A stretch of DNA of 64,000 nucleotides, taken from assembly GCA_031292385.1 (NCBI GenBank), contig JARLHE010000004.1:62001-126000 (forward strand), given 5' to 3'. The notes under the pieces were generated by a model that was given only the letters and a program-made list of their open reading frames with translations, was not told the origin of the DNA and searched no databases. A program made the translations under genes and the position numbers. Below, piece by piece: positions 43,032 through 51,370 of this stretch. How positions within the stretch are numbered: position 1 is the stretch's first letter; the number at the start of each line of letters is the position of its first letter. This DNA is from Oligoflexia bacterium (lineage in GTDB: Bacteria > Bdellovibrionota > UBA1018).

Positions 43032-43234
43032 AGATCGGCCTCGTGCTCATGAATGGAGGTAGGCAAGGCGGCCGGCGCCGGAGGGCCGATAAAATTTGGA
43101 TTGGGAGCCGGAGACGGCCGCACAGCGTACTCGGATTGCTGTGGAGTCGCCGGGACGACCGGCAAGGGCGGTCCTTTAACGCCGCACGAGGTCAGCACGA
43201 AAGCGGAAGCCAGCAACGTTAAGCGACAAATCAT
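43028..43234 (-). CDS. lptM: LptM-type small lipoprotein
   Basis: 68 residues. Signal peptide ICRLTLLASAFVLTSCG with lipobox LTSC followed by GVKGPPLPVVP, the GxKGPL signature of LptM (YifL), which stabilises the LptDE LPS translocon. As in enterobacteria it sits next to lysine/DAP genes, here overlapping lysA by four bases. The Pro/Ala-rich tail is not conserved. Supports an LPS-containing outer membrane. Confidence 0.85.
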   Translation of the reverse strand: MICRLTLLASAFVLTSCGVKGPPLPVVPATPQQSEYAVRPSPAPNPNFIGPPAPAALPTSIHEHEADL

Positions 43235-43249
43235 ACGTGATGTCGCATA

Positions 43250-44374
43250 TCAAAAATGCAGGGCCAAGCCAACAGTCAGCATATCGAGCCCCAAATCCGC
43301 GCGCACATACCAACCCGGACCGAGATTGTAGAGAACGCCGGCCCCGACCGCTAGCTGTGGCTGACCGAAGTTGTCTGCGTAATTGATCACGTTCGCCGTA
43401 TCGGCCGCGCTCGCGCCGCTGGGCACCGAGTATGAGACGAAGTTTTTCAGCAGCCCCCCGTAAAAGGCGAATCCCCAGGTTTCCGTCGGGTAAATCACAT
43501 AACGCGCGACGACGCTAACCGGGACAATCAAATAGGAGTCGCCGCCATTGGCCAGGAGGTTCACGACTTTGTAAAAGGACATCGCGCCCTCAATGCCGAA
43601 TGTGTCGCGCGCCTTGCCCTCCTTGAAATAAATTCGGTCCATAAAGTCGTATTGGTAGCGAATTCCGCCCGCCTGATAATAATCGAACGGTTCCCCGCCC
43701 GGATTATTGCGAAACAGCCCGAACACGGCCGAAACCCAATTGCGGCGAAACGGCTTGATATCGTCGTCACGAACCGCCAGTCCCAGGATTCTTTCATCCT
43801 CCGATTCGGCCCCGGCGGTCGTGCCCTGGGTAGGGGATGTCCCGGCATCCAGCTCGGGATCATAGGCAGGTGGAGGACTGACCTCTTCCATGTCTTTCTT
43901 GTCCTGCTCAGTCGGCGGTGGCGGCATGACGTCCGAAATTTTTTCGACCGCGACGTAAGTCTCACCGATCGGAAGCGTCGGGCCTTGACCGTACTCGCGG
44001 ATCTTTTTGACGATGATTTCATTCGTGTCCGGCAAGTCCCTCAAGACCCGAAGGGCCATGACGTTGGTCTCGCCGGTTTTCAAAACCAGCAACTTTCGCT
44101 CGGCCGGAATACTGTCCGCCTCACCTGTCTGATCGGGCGGCCGCTTCGATGCAGCCAGCCGCTTCAAAAGGTAAACCGCCTTGGACGTGCTCATCGTTTC
44201 CGTTTGGACTCGATAAAGCCGTGCCTCGATATCAGGCAAATTCTCAGCGGCCTCGGATTCGGTTTGCGCGAAGGTATCAGAGGGCCGAAGCGCGACGCCA
44301 AAAATACCATAGGCGATCAGCGCGGCGACCGCTATATTAGTGAAGACCAATGGCTGATTCCTCTGCATTTTCAT
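43250..44374 (-). CDS. Unknown outer-membrane beta-barrel-like protein
   Basis: 374 residues. An N-terminal hydrophobic stretch (FTNIAVAALIAYGIFGVAL) works as signal or anchor; then a soluble domain with TMSTSKAVYLLKRLAA and LPIGETYVAVEKIS, a Pro/Asp-rich linker (VMPPPPTEQDKKDMEEVSPP), and a C-terminal barrel of alternating strands ending in aromatic F (DLGLDMLTVGLALHF), the usual barrel end. Strands such as GIRYQYDFMDRIYF and TWGFAFYGGLLKNFV are seen. No family recognised. Its start overlaps the divergent TPR gene by 25 bases. Confidence 0.65.
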   Translation of the reverse strand: MKMQRNQPLVFTNIAVAALIAYGIFGVALRPSDTFAQTESEAAENLPDIEARLYRVQTETMSTSKAVYLLKRLAASKRPPDQTGEADSIPAERKLLVLKTGETNVMALRVLRDLPDTNEIIVKKIREYGQGPTLPIGETYVAVEKISDVMPPPPTEQDKKDMEEVSPPPAYDPELDAGTSPTQGTTAGAESEDERILGLAVRDDDIKPFRRNWVSAVFGLFRNNPGGEPFDYYQAGGIRYQYDFMDRIYFKEGKARDTFGIEGAMSFYKVVNLLANGGDSYLIVPVSVVARYVIYPTETWGFAFYGGLLKNFVSYSVPSGASAADTANVINYADNFGQPQLAVGAGVLYNLGPGWYVRADLGLDMLTVGLALHF

Positions 44375-45471
44375 CCATAAGTCTATCCTGGCGCGGCGGC
44401 CGTGTCGAGAACGTGCGGCTCGCTTTCGCCTTTCTCCTGCTTTTCAGCTTGGCCTTCTCGGCCCCTCGCGCGACCGGAGCGGCAGAAATTGCCGATAGCG
44501 CGAATAGCATTGAAAGCGGCGAGGCCCGGAACCTGATCGAGAACCACAAATGGGCGGAAGCGGCGATCGTTCTTCGATCCGAGATCACCCAAAATCCCGG
44601 GTCCCTGCCCATCGCGCTCGATCTTGCCCGGACACTCGTTCTTTCCGGGCGCAGAGAAGACGCACTGACGGTTTTGGAGCAAAGACTCAACCGCGAGCGC
44701 TCCGCCAAGATCAGGACCGCCCTGATTCGCAGAATCCGGATCCTGGCCCAGGTATTTCTCACCAGCTCTGATTTTCAACTCCATCAAGACGGAGTGAATC
44801 TGATGATGGTCCGAAAATATCGCACGGCACGCGAAAAATTCGACAAGGCCATCGAACAAGAGCCCTCAAACGTGGACAACTTGATCCGGGTGGGCCAGTG
44901 CATGGTTCTTGCCGGCGATTACGACAGCGCTGCCGAAAGACTCCGCCTCGCCCGGCGACTGGATCCGTACGAGCCGGAAGTGCGGCTTTGGCTAGGCAGG
45001 GCCCTACACCAGCGCGGTGAGATCAACGAAGCGATGGAAGAACTGAAAGCCGCTTACGACGAACAGCCAGGCTCTGAAATCGCCGCCATCTGGTATGCGG
45101 AAGCCTTGGTTTCGCTTGGCCAACGCGATCAAGCGCTGCGCGTGCTTGAAAACGACGTACAGAGAAAGCCCGACAATGTCGGCTCACTCGTGGCGCTTGC
45201 ACGCCTCAGACTGACCAACTCATCGCCACGCGACTCTCAGGCCGCGTGGGCCAGCCGCAGGGATCTTCAACTCGCGCTAAGCCGGCTGCCCGCGTATCTC
45301 GATGCTGCGTCGTCCTCAGCCTTGCCGATGCCCGCGGCTCCGAGCGATAGCCCCTCCGTGATCGCCGCTTCGAGCGATCTTTCGCTCGATCAACGCCGCC
45401 CCGAAGAAGACCTCAAGCGGGAAATCGATAAGCTCATGGCCACCGCGGAGGCGCGGATCTCCCAGCTTTAA
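44350..45471 (+). CDS. Secreted TPR-repeat protein
   Basis: 373 residues. A hydrophobic segment LAFAFLLLFSLAFSAPRATG near residues 24-43 looks like a signal peptide with an extended N-region; a GTG at 44413 would give a more ordinary one and end the head-to-head overlap with the divergent gene. TPR units: KYRTAREKFDKAIEQEPSN, LIRVGQCMVLAGDYDSAAER, VRLWLGRALHQRGEINEAME and ALVSLGQRDQALRVLE. The C-terminal 80 residues are Ser/Ala/Pro-rich then charged. The TAA is followed by a small AGCTTT/AAAGCT hairpin and then the second 35-bp repeat. Confidence 0.75.
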   Translation: MADSSAFSSISLSWRGGRVENVRLAFAFLLLFSLAFSAPRATGAAEIADSANSIESGEARNLIENHKWAEAAIVLRSEITQNPGSLPIALDLARTLVLSGRREDALTVLEQRLNRERSAKIRTALIRRIRILAQVFLTSSDFQLHQDGVNLMMVRKYRTAREKFDKAIEQEPSNVDNLIRVGQCMVLAGDYDSAAERLRLARRLDPYEPEVRLWLGRALHQRGEINEAMEELKAAYDEQPGSEIAAIWYAEALVSLGQRDQALRVLENDVQRKPDNVGSLVALARLRLTNSSPRDSQAAWASRRDLQLALSRLPAYLDAASSSALPMPAAPSDSPSVIAASSDLSLDQRRPEEDLKREIDKLMATAEARISQL

Positions 45472-45490
45472 CAAAAGCTAGACCGCGAAT

Positions 45491-45525
45491 TGACGCGGCC
45501 CTCAACCAAAAGGTACGGCCTACCT
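45491..45525. repeat. 35-bp dispersed repeat, copy 2, between TPR gene and gltA
   Basis: 34 of 35 bases equal to 17540-17574. Here the hairpin is longer: CAAAAGGTA / TACCTTTTG, 9 bp round CGGCC. It again supplies the final AGG-TAG (Arg, stop) of the minus-strand gene, gltA, and again lies between convergent genes. The hairpin with its T-rich arm could terminate transcription from both sides. Confidence 0.85.
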
Positions 45526-46653
45526 TTTGACCTTGCGGTCCAGCTTGCCCGTGTAGAAAGCGCGCGGGCGATAGATACGGTTGTTGGCGTACTGCTCAAG
45601 GAGCTGCGCGGACCAGCCGGCGATACGGCTCACGGCGAAGATCGGGGTGAAATCGCGCGAGCGCAGGCCGAGCGCGGTGTAGACCAGGCCGCTGTAGAAG
45701 TCGACGTTCGGCATCAGGCCTTTTTTCTCTTCCATCTGCTCCTGAATTCTCACGAGCATGCGGTGGTAATCTTCGAGACCGGCCTTTTTGCAGGTCTGGA
45801 GCGAGAGCTCGCGCAAAATCTTCGCGCGTGGGTCGCCGTGCTTGTATACGCGGTGACCGATGCCCATCACTTTTTTCTTCGCGTTGACCGCGTCATCGAT
45901 GAACGCGTCGACTTTGCTATAGTCGCCGATTTCCTTGAGCATGATCATGACTTGTTCGTTGGCGCCGCCGTGAAGCGGGCCCTTGAGCGAAGCCAGGCCG
46001 GCGACGATCGCCGAATAATAGTCGCTATTGGTCGAAGCGATCGCGCGGCACGCGAACGTCGAAGCGTTGAGTTCGTGGTCGGCATGAAGAACGAGAGCGG
46101 TGTCGAAAAGCTTTTCTTCTTCCGCGGTCGGCTCCTTGCCCCGGACCATGTTCAGGAAATTCCAAGCCAGGGTTTTTCCCATCACCGGCGCGATCGGCTT
46201 CTGCCCCTGTTCGCAGCGGGAGAGAGCCGCGACGATCGGGCCCAGGGCGGCGGCCAAATGCGTCGCCTTTTCCTTCACCGCGTCGAGAGCGATGTTCTCG
46301 GCGCCCGTGTCGAGCAAGCTGTAGTACGAAACCACCGTGCGCAATTTCGCCATCGAGTGCGCGTTGGTTTTCGCGACGGACTCGATAATGGGAGAAAGCG
46401 CCGCCGGCACCGCCATGTTTTTATAAAGCGTCTGTTTAAACGTCTCGAGCTGGCCCGCGTTCGGCAGCTCACCGTTCCATAGAAGATAAATAACTTCTTC
46501 GAAGCCGCAGTTCGCCGCCAGGTCTTCGATGGTGTAACCACGATAGAGCAACGTGACATCGTGGATCGTGCTGATTTCGCTGGTGCACGCTACGATGCCC
46601 TCCAGCCCCTTGTTCGCGGTTTCTGGAATATTCGTCGTGGTGGAAGTGGCCAT
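45520..46653 (-). CDS. gltA: Citrate synthase
   Basis: 377 residues from the ATG at 46653, preceded by GGAAAGGAC; the frame extends upstream to 46746 without homologous content. Condenses acetyl-CoA and oxaloacetate. Catalytic features: LKGPLHGGANEQVM (His), MGIGHRVYKHGDPRA (His) and the conserved Asp region VDFYSGLVYTALG. The length matches the short type I / methylcitrate-type citrate synthases. Entry of acetyl units from amino-acid breakdown into the TCA cycle. Final residues and stop come from the repeat copy. Confidence 0.95.
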   Translation of the reverse strand: MATSTTTNIPETANKGLEGIVACTSEISTIHDVTLLYRGYTIEDLAANCGFEEVIYLLWNGELPNAGQLETFKQTLYKNMAVPAALSPIIESVAKTNAHSMAKLRTVVSYYSLLDTGAENIALDAVKEKATHLAAALGPIVAALSRCEQGQKPIAPVMGKTLAWNFLNMVRGKEPTAEEEKLFDTALVLHADHELNASTFACRAIASTNSDYYSAIVAGLASLKGPLHGGANEQVMIMLKEIGDYSKVDAFIDDAVNAKKKVMGIGHRVYKHGDPRAKILRELSLQTCKKAGLEDYHRMLVRIQEQMEEKKGLMPNVDFYSGLVYTALGLRSRDFTPIFAVSRIAGWSAQLLEQYANNRIYRPRAFYTGKLDRKVKR

Positions 46654-46764
46654 GAGACAATTGTCCTTTCCGATTTTTTTCTTGGAATATCGCTGAATTG
46701 GCTGAAAACGTAAAGAGCTATGCGATGTCGGGGTGCGTTGACTCAAGGGGTCGAGGTTGGCCGC

Positions 46765-46794
46765 TTGACTTCGCCGGTCACCTCAACCTATGAC
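46765..46794 (+). promoter_or_regulatory. Sigma70-like promoter of the deoxynucleoside kinase operon
   Basis: TTGACT (46765-46770), 18 bases, TATGAC (46789-46794), 33 bases before the GTG start. The 174-base gap between gltA and the kinase holds no gene. Confidence 0.4.
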
Positions 46795-46827
46795 GTCAGG
46801 ATCAGGTTATGATTCGAGGGGGAATAC

Positions 46828-47499
46828 GTGGCGGGCGAAAAAATCTTTATCGCGATCGCGGGTAACATCGGCACGGGCAAAACGACTTTAGCTCAGATGC
46901 TCTCAGACCGTTTTGGCTGGAAGGCGCATTTTGAAGCCGTCGCCGGCAATCCATATCTTGCTGATTTCTATGGCGACATGAATCGCTGGTCCTTTCCGCT
47001 TCAGATCTATTTTCTCAATAATCGCTTTCGCGCCCACCAAGCCATCAGCCAGAGCACGGGTAGCGCCATTCAAGACCGCAGCATTTATGAGGATGCGAAT
47101 ATTTTTGCCCGCAACCTCTTTGAGCAAGGCGACATGGAGAAACGCGATTACGAGAATTATCTCAATCTTTACCAAACGATGACTGAGTTTCTCAGCCCGC
47201 CGGACATCGTCGTTTATCTCCGAAAATCCCTGTCGAGACTCAAAGAGCAAATCGCCAAGCGGGGGCGCGACTACGAAAAGAGCATTCCAGAGACTTATTT
47301 GGCCAACTTGAACCGCTATTATGATGATTGGATGAATTCCTATCAGTTTGGAAAAAAGCTCATCATCGAAAGCGACGACTTGGACTTTGTCGCAAATCCC
47401 ACTGATTTCGAGAAGATAACGCAGCAAATCATCAACGCGCGCGATCAAAGGGACCTTTTCCTCGAATCCCGAGCCCGCTCGCGCGTTGTTTCATTGTAA
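46828..47499 (+). CDS. Deoxynucleoside kinase
   Basis: 223 residues from a GTG after GAGGGGG. P-loop IAIAGNIGTGKTTLA at the N-terminus, DRSIYEDANIF (the DRS motif with catalytic-type acid) near residue 87, and lid arginines in KRGRDYEKSIPETYL. dNK/dGK/dAK family, phosphorylating salvaged deoxynucleosides; dG or dA preference cannot be read from sequence. In a salvage-rich genome it would recycle DNA from prey or environment. Confidence 0.88.
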   Translation: MAGEKIFIAIAGNIGTGKTTLAQMLSDRFGWKAHFEAVAGNPYLADFYGDMNRWSFPLQIYFLNNRFRAHQAISQSTGSAIQDRSIYEDANIFARNLFEQGDMEKRDYENYLNLYQTMTEFLSPPDIVVYLRKSLSRLKEQIAKRGRDYEKSIPETYLANLNRYYDDWMNSYQFGKKLIIESDDLDFVANPTDFEKITQQIINARDQRDLFLESRARSRVVSL

Positions 47500-47554
47500 A
47501 AAGAGCTTAAGAAATTCAAGACCGTCACCGACACCTCTATTGGAGGCGATCGAC

Positions 47555-48490
47555 ATGACGACGCGACTACTTTCCTTTTTAACGATGAGCATTTTAATCG
47601 TTTCGCTGAATGCGTGCTCTTCCTCAAGAACCAGCGACTCTCCGCCGGACGAGGGCACCGAAGCAGCAGCCGGAACCGATGCGGTGCCATCGGAATCGGG
47701 CGACGTGCCTCCGCCGGACGCATCCGCTCCGGGCGCGGACAGCGCTTCGGCAACGGGATCCTCCGCGGGAGATCTTTCCGCGGCGCCCCCATCTGACGGG
47801 CAACCGCCTGCGACGACGCCTGCTGCGGACCCTTCACCGGCACCCGCAGCGGAGCTCGCACAAAGCTCGACGCCAGATCAAGCTCCGGCTCCGGCAGCTG
47901 AGATCGCGCCGACTCCGAGCGCGGTTTCGGACGCCAGCTCGAGCGATGGAAGCTACACCGTGCAATCGGGCGACACTTTGATGAAGATCGCCTTCGAAAA
48001 TTACGGCGACCTCTACAAGTGGAAAGACATCTACAACGCCAACCAGGATAAAATCAAAAACCCCAATTTGATCATTCCAGGCACGGTCTTGAAGGTCAGC
48101 CACAGCGGCTCGCCCGTTGCTCACAACGGAACGAAACGTCAAATCAAGCAGGGCGAGACGCTCGGCACGATTTCGAACGAAGTGTATGGCACTCCCAAGA
48201 AGTGGAAGAAACTCTGGGCGAACAATCGGGATCTGATCAAAGACCCGAACAAGATTTTCGCCGGCTTCTTCGTGTACTACTCGGTTTCACCCTCGGACGA
48301 GCAAGAGATGGAGCAGATGAAAAATAATCCGGCGCCGCTTGCGAATGACCAGCCTGCCGCCGACTCATCGACCACGGCGTCGATGGCTCCCGCGGATCCG
48401 GCTGCCGCAGCACCCGCAGCGCCTGCGGCACCAGCAGCTCCGGCACCGGCTGATCAACGCACTCCGGCATCGATGCAGCCAAACCACTGA
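47555..48490 (+). CDS. Lipoprotein with two LysM domains
   Basis: 311 residues from the ATG at 47555 behind TGGAGGCG. Lipobox VSLNACSS, a Pro/Ala/Ser/Asp-rich linker of about 115 residues, then two LysM modules: YTVQSGDTLMKIAFENYGD and RQIKQGETLGTISNEVYG, each with WK-IY/LW-N partner motifs. LysM binds peptidoglycan, so it ties the outer membrane or a complex to the wall. A second Ala/Pro-rich tail ends the protein. Followed 37 bases later by the M48-like gene. Confidence 0.85.
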   Translation: MTTRLLSFLTMSILIVSLNACSSSRTSDSPPDEGTEAAAGTDAVPSESGDVPPPDASAPGADSASATGSSAGDLSAAPPSDGQPPATTPAADPSPAPAAELAQSSTPDQAPAPAAEIAPTPSAVSDASSSDGSYTVQSGDTLMKIAFENYGDLYKWKDIYNANQDKIKNPNLIIPGTVLKVSHSGSPVAHNGTKRQIKQGETLGTISNEVYGTPKKWKKLWANNRDLIKDPNKIFAGFFVYYSVSPSDEQEMEQMKNNPAPLANDQPAADSSTTASMAPADPAAAAPAAPAAPAAPAPADQRTPASMQPNH

Positions 48491-48527
48491 TTGAGGAAGA
48501 ACCCTCAACGGCGGTACAGTATGAACC

Positions 48528-49340
48528 ATGCACAAAGCGTTCAGCGCTCGAGGCCTGGTTCTCACAAGCATAGCCCTGGTTTTCGCATCATGCGCCTCGC
48601 CCCCCCGGCCGAAACCGGTTAGCGAGAGCGCGAAAATCGAATTCCACAAGACGGTGGGAAATGAGCTCGCCCGAAAGTTCGAGCCACACCTCGCCTTCCG
48701 TCAAGAAACCGTCGTCACCGACTATCTCGAGAAGATCGCGCACGAGCTGGTCGCGAACACGAAGGGGCTGCTGCTCCCTGATATCACGGTAAAACTGATC
48801 AAAAACGACGCATGGAAAGATTACGCCCTCCCTGGAGGGAAAATCTATCTGTCAGTCAGTACGCTTCGACAGATGCATTACCAAAACGAAATCGCGGCGG
48901 AAATCGCGCTTCAGCTGGCCCATCTGCAGCGTGAACATGTTTTGGAATATTTTCAGAAGATGAAGGCATCGGAAGGCAGCGAATCCGCGCCAGCCGCGGC
49001 CGGTCCGGCCGAAGTGCTTCCCGGCCAGCTCGCCCCCATTCCGGAGGAAATCGACTACTTCGGAACGACCGGCGTTTTTGCTTTCGGCGAGAAACAGGAT
49101 CTCGCAGCGCTCCAGAGCGCGATCGACATCCTCTACTCGGCCGGTTACGACGTGCGCGGAGTCATTTCGCTCTGGCAAGTTTATCTGAATAACCCCCAGC
49201 ATTCGCCCTATGGCGACGCCAGGCTCACAAAAATGCTTGATGAAGCGCGCCGAATGATTGCCCAAAAGGCGCCTTTGCGTAATCCTATAGTAAGAACCGA
49301 GGCGTTCATCGCCGTCCAGAAAAGGATTAAAAAACTGTGA
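48528..49340 (+). CDS. M48-like lipoprotein lacking the HExxH zinc site
   Basis: 270 residues. Signal peptide with lipobox VFASCAS. The body follows periplasmic M48 proteins (BepA/LoiP type): YLEKIAHELVANTK, IKNDAWKDYALPGGKIYLSV then STLRQM. Where a live enzyme has AHExxH, this has ALQLAHLQREH: first His and the catalytic Glu are replaced by Leu and Gln, only the second His remaining. It therefore cannot be an ordinary zinc protease. The C-terminal part (LYSAGYDVRGVISLWQVYL) is as in active relatives. Overlaps amgK by four bases. Confidence 0.75.
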   Translation: MHKAFSARGLVLTSIALVFASCASPPRPKPVSESAKIEFHKTVGNELARKFEPHLAFRQETVVTDYLEKIAHELVANTKGLLLPDITVKLIKNDAWKDYALPGGKIYLSVSTLRQMHYQNEIAAEIALQLAHLQREHVLEYFQKMKASEGSESAPAAAGPAEVLPGQLAPIPEEIDYFGTTGVFAFGEKQDLAALQSAIDILYSAGYDVRGVISLWQVYLNNPQHSPYGDARLTKMLDEARRMIAQKAPLRNPIVRTEAFIAVQKRIKKL

Positions 49341-50386
49341 GCGCCGAACCCGAGCCCCAAAACGACCCAAAGATGCAAATAAGCGAATGGCTTGAAAGCC
49401 GCGCCCGCAAAGGCGGCCGCATGGCCGTTCGATCCATCACTAAAATTCCCGGCGACGCCAGCACGCGCGTTTACTATCGCGTCGTCGCGGACAACGGATC
49501 GAGCTATATTTTAGCCCGCGTGGAACCTTTCGCCGACCAGAAAGACAAATACGCGTTTCTCGCCGTGCGCGAACACCTGGAACATAGCAAGGTCGACGTG
49601 CCGCGCGTTTTCGATTACGACGCCGAGCTCGGCTTTGTCCTGCAAGAAGACCTGGGCGACGTCACGCTGCTCCGGTGCCTGCAGGAAGTAAGCAGCGGCG
49701 ACGTGGAGAGGCATCTCTACGAACGGGTGATCGACTCGCTCGTCACCTTGCAGCTTGAGGCATCCCAATCGCACGGAAAGGATCTGGACTGCTTCAAGCT
49801 GAGGTTCGACCACGAAAAGCTGATGTGGGAAGTGAACTTCGCCATCGAGCATTTCTACCAACTCCATCTCGGGCGAAATATCGGCGAAACGGATCTTAAC
49901 GTCATCCGCGACGGCTTCAGCGAAATCTGCGACTTTCTCGCCTCCCAGCCCACGGTTCTCACCCATCGCGACTTCCATAGCCGCAACATCATGGTGGTCG
50001 GCGAGGCCGCGCGCCTGGTCATGATCGATTTTCAGGATGCGCGCATGGGCCCGGCCCAATACGATCTCGCCTCGCTTTTACGCGACAGCTATTATCAGCT
50101 CGAGCAGACCCAGATCGAGCGCCTGCTCGATTATTACATCGTGAACTGGGAAGCGCGCTCCGGAGCCAAGCTCAATCGGTCGGAGTTTTTTTACGTCTTC
50201 GACATGATGTCGGTTCAGCGGAATTTCAAGGCGATCGGCAGCTTCGCGTCGTTTCTCAACCGCCGAGGCAACCCGACCTACCTGAAATACATCGGGAACA
50301 CGTTCGAGAATATCCGGCGGACGCTTTTGAAATACCCGAAGTACGCGAAACTTCGCGAGACGCTTTTTCATTACTATTATTTTTGA
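49337..50386 (+). CDS. amgK: Anomeric MurNAc/GlcNAc kinase (AmgK-like)
   Basis: 349 residues from a GTG overlapping the previous gene. Aminoglycoside-phosphotransferase fold: GDASTRVYYRV, LQEDLGDVTL, catalytic LTHRDFHSRNIMVV and metal-binding MIDFQDARMGPAQYDLASLL. The HRDFHSRN and IDFQDA blocks match AmgK, which phosphorylates MurNAc at C1 in the Pseudomonas-type recycling route. The next gene is a nucleotidyltransferase of MurU type, the standard neighbour, and anmK follows on the other strand. Confidence 0.88.
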   Translation: MSAEPEPQNDPKMQISEWLESRARKGGRMAVRSITKIPGDASTRVYYRVVADNGSSYILARVEPFADQKDKYAFLAVREHLEHSKVDVPRVFDYDAELGFVLQEDLGDVTLLRCLQEVSSGDVERHLYERVIDSLVTLQLEASQSHGKDLDCFKLRFDHEKLMWEVNFAIEHFYQLHLGRNIGETDLNVIRDGFSEICDFLASQPTVLTHRDFHSRNIMVVGEAARLVMIDFQDARMGPAQYDLASLLRDSYYQLEQTQIERLLDYYIVNWEARSGAKLNRSEFFYVFDMMSVQRNFKAIGSFASFLNRRGNPTYLKYIGNTFENIRRTLLKYPKYAKLRETLFHYYYF

Positions 50387-50398
50387 GGGAATCACCCT

Positions 50399-51370
50399 AT
50401 GCCCGTCACGCAGGCAATGCTTATGGCGGCCGGACTCGGAACACGGCTCAAGCCGTTCACCGATCGCGCTCCGAAGGCGCTTTTGCCGGTATTGGGAATT
50501 CCCGCCGCCCAGTACGCGACCGACAACCTCGCGCTCGCGGGCGTAAGAAAAATAGTCGCCAATATCCATCACCATCCCGAAAAAATGCGCGCGGGCCTGG
50601 CGACGATCGACACATCGGCCGAACTCATCGTCAGCGATGAAAGCCGGCTGCTGCTCGGCAGCGCCGGGGGAATCAAACGTGCGCTCCCGTATTTCGACCG
50701 AAAGCCGTTTTTTCTGATCAACGCCGACGTCCTCTGCGATATCGATCTTGCGGCCCTGGCGCGAACCCATGAACGCCTCCGTCAGACCCACGGCGTGATG
50801 CTCACGCTCGCCATCGCGCCCCAAGGACCCGCCGGAGGCAAATATGCGGAAATCCTCCACGACGACGATTTGGTTCGCGGGATCGGCGCGCACGCCAAGG
50901 GAAAGCCCTTTTTCGTCGGCGCCGCGGTGTTCGAGCCCGAAGCGCTCGACTATGTTCCCGACGGAATTCCCGCGGAAACCGTCCCTACTATTTTTTCGCC
51001 GGCCATCGCCATGAACAAAGCGGGCTTTCACCCCATCAGCGGAGGTTACGGGATCTGGAAGGATATCGGCTCGCCGGCTCTCTGGCTCGATGCCCACCTG
51101 GAAATCATCGCGCGCCTGGAGACGGGAGCGCTTCCGGGGATTTGGCGGCGCCGAATCGAGTCCGTCGCGCAAAGAGCCGCTAACGGAATTTGGGCCGGAC
51201 GCGGCGTCCGATTTCATCAAGGGGAGGCTCCTTGCTACTGGGATGGAAACGGGGTCCGTCCGCCGAAGCTAGGGCCCAATGCCGTGCTCTACGGCGATGC
51301 CGCTTCCGCTCAATTAAGCGGAGGAATCGGCTTTGAAGGCCTCTGGGTGCATTGCCCGCAGCTTGGATAA
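50399..51370 (+). CDS. murU: MurNAc-1-phosphate uridylyltransferase-like nucleotidyltransferase
   Basis: 323 residues, longer than Pseudomonas MurU (about 225). Nucleotidyltransferase motif AAGLGTRLKPFTDRAPKALL at the N-terminus, GSAGGIKRALPYF and FFLINADVLCDID (metal-binding Asp). Position 12 bases after amgK argues for making UDP-MurNAc from MurNAc-1-phosphate, bypassing MurA/MurB. The C-terminal 90 residues are an additional domain (possibly a short beta-helix: GRGVRFHQGEAPCYWDGNG). A generic sugar-nucleotide transferase is the alternative. Ends inside the convergent anmK gene (57-base overlap). Confidence 0.78.
   Translation: MPVTQAMLMAAGLGTRLKPFTDRAPKALLPVLGIPAAQYATDNLALAGVRKIVANIHHHPEKMRAGLATIDTSAELIVSDESRLLLGSAGGIKRALPYFDRKPFFLINADVLCDIDLAALARTHERLRQTHGVMLTLAIAPQGPAGGKYAEILHDDDLVRGIGAHAKGKPFFVGAAVFEPEALDYVPDGIPAETVPTIFSPAIAMNKAGFHPISGGYGIWKDIGSPALWLDAHLEIIARLETGALPGIWRRRIESVAQRAANGIWAGRGVRFHQGEAPCYWDGNGVRPPKLGPNAVLYGDAASAQLSGGIGFEGLWVHCPQLG

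Noticed and set aside
44350..44374. Head-to-head overlap of two genes as a special regulatory arrangement
   Set aside because: An alternative start at 44413 for the TPR gene removes the overlap, so the arrangement may be only a start-site artefact.
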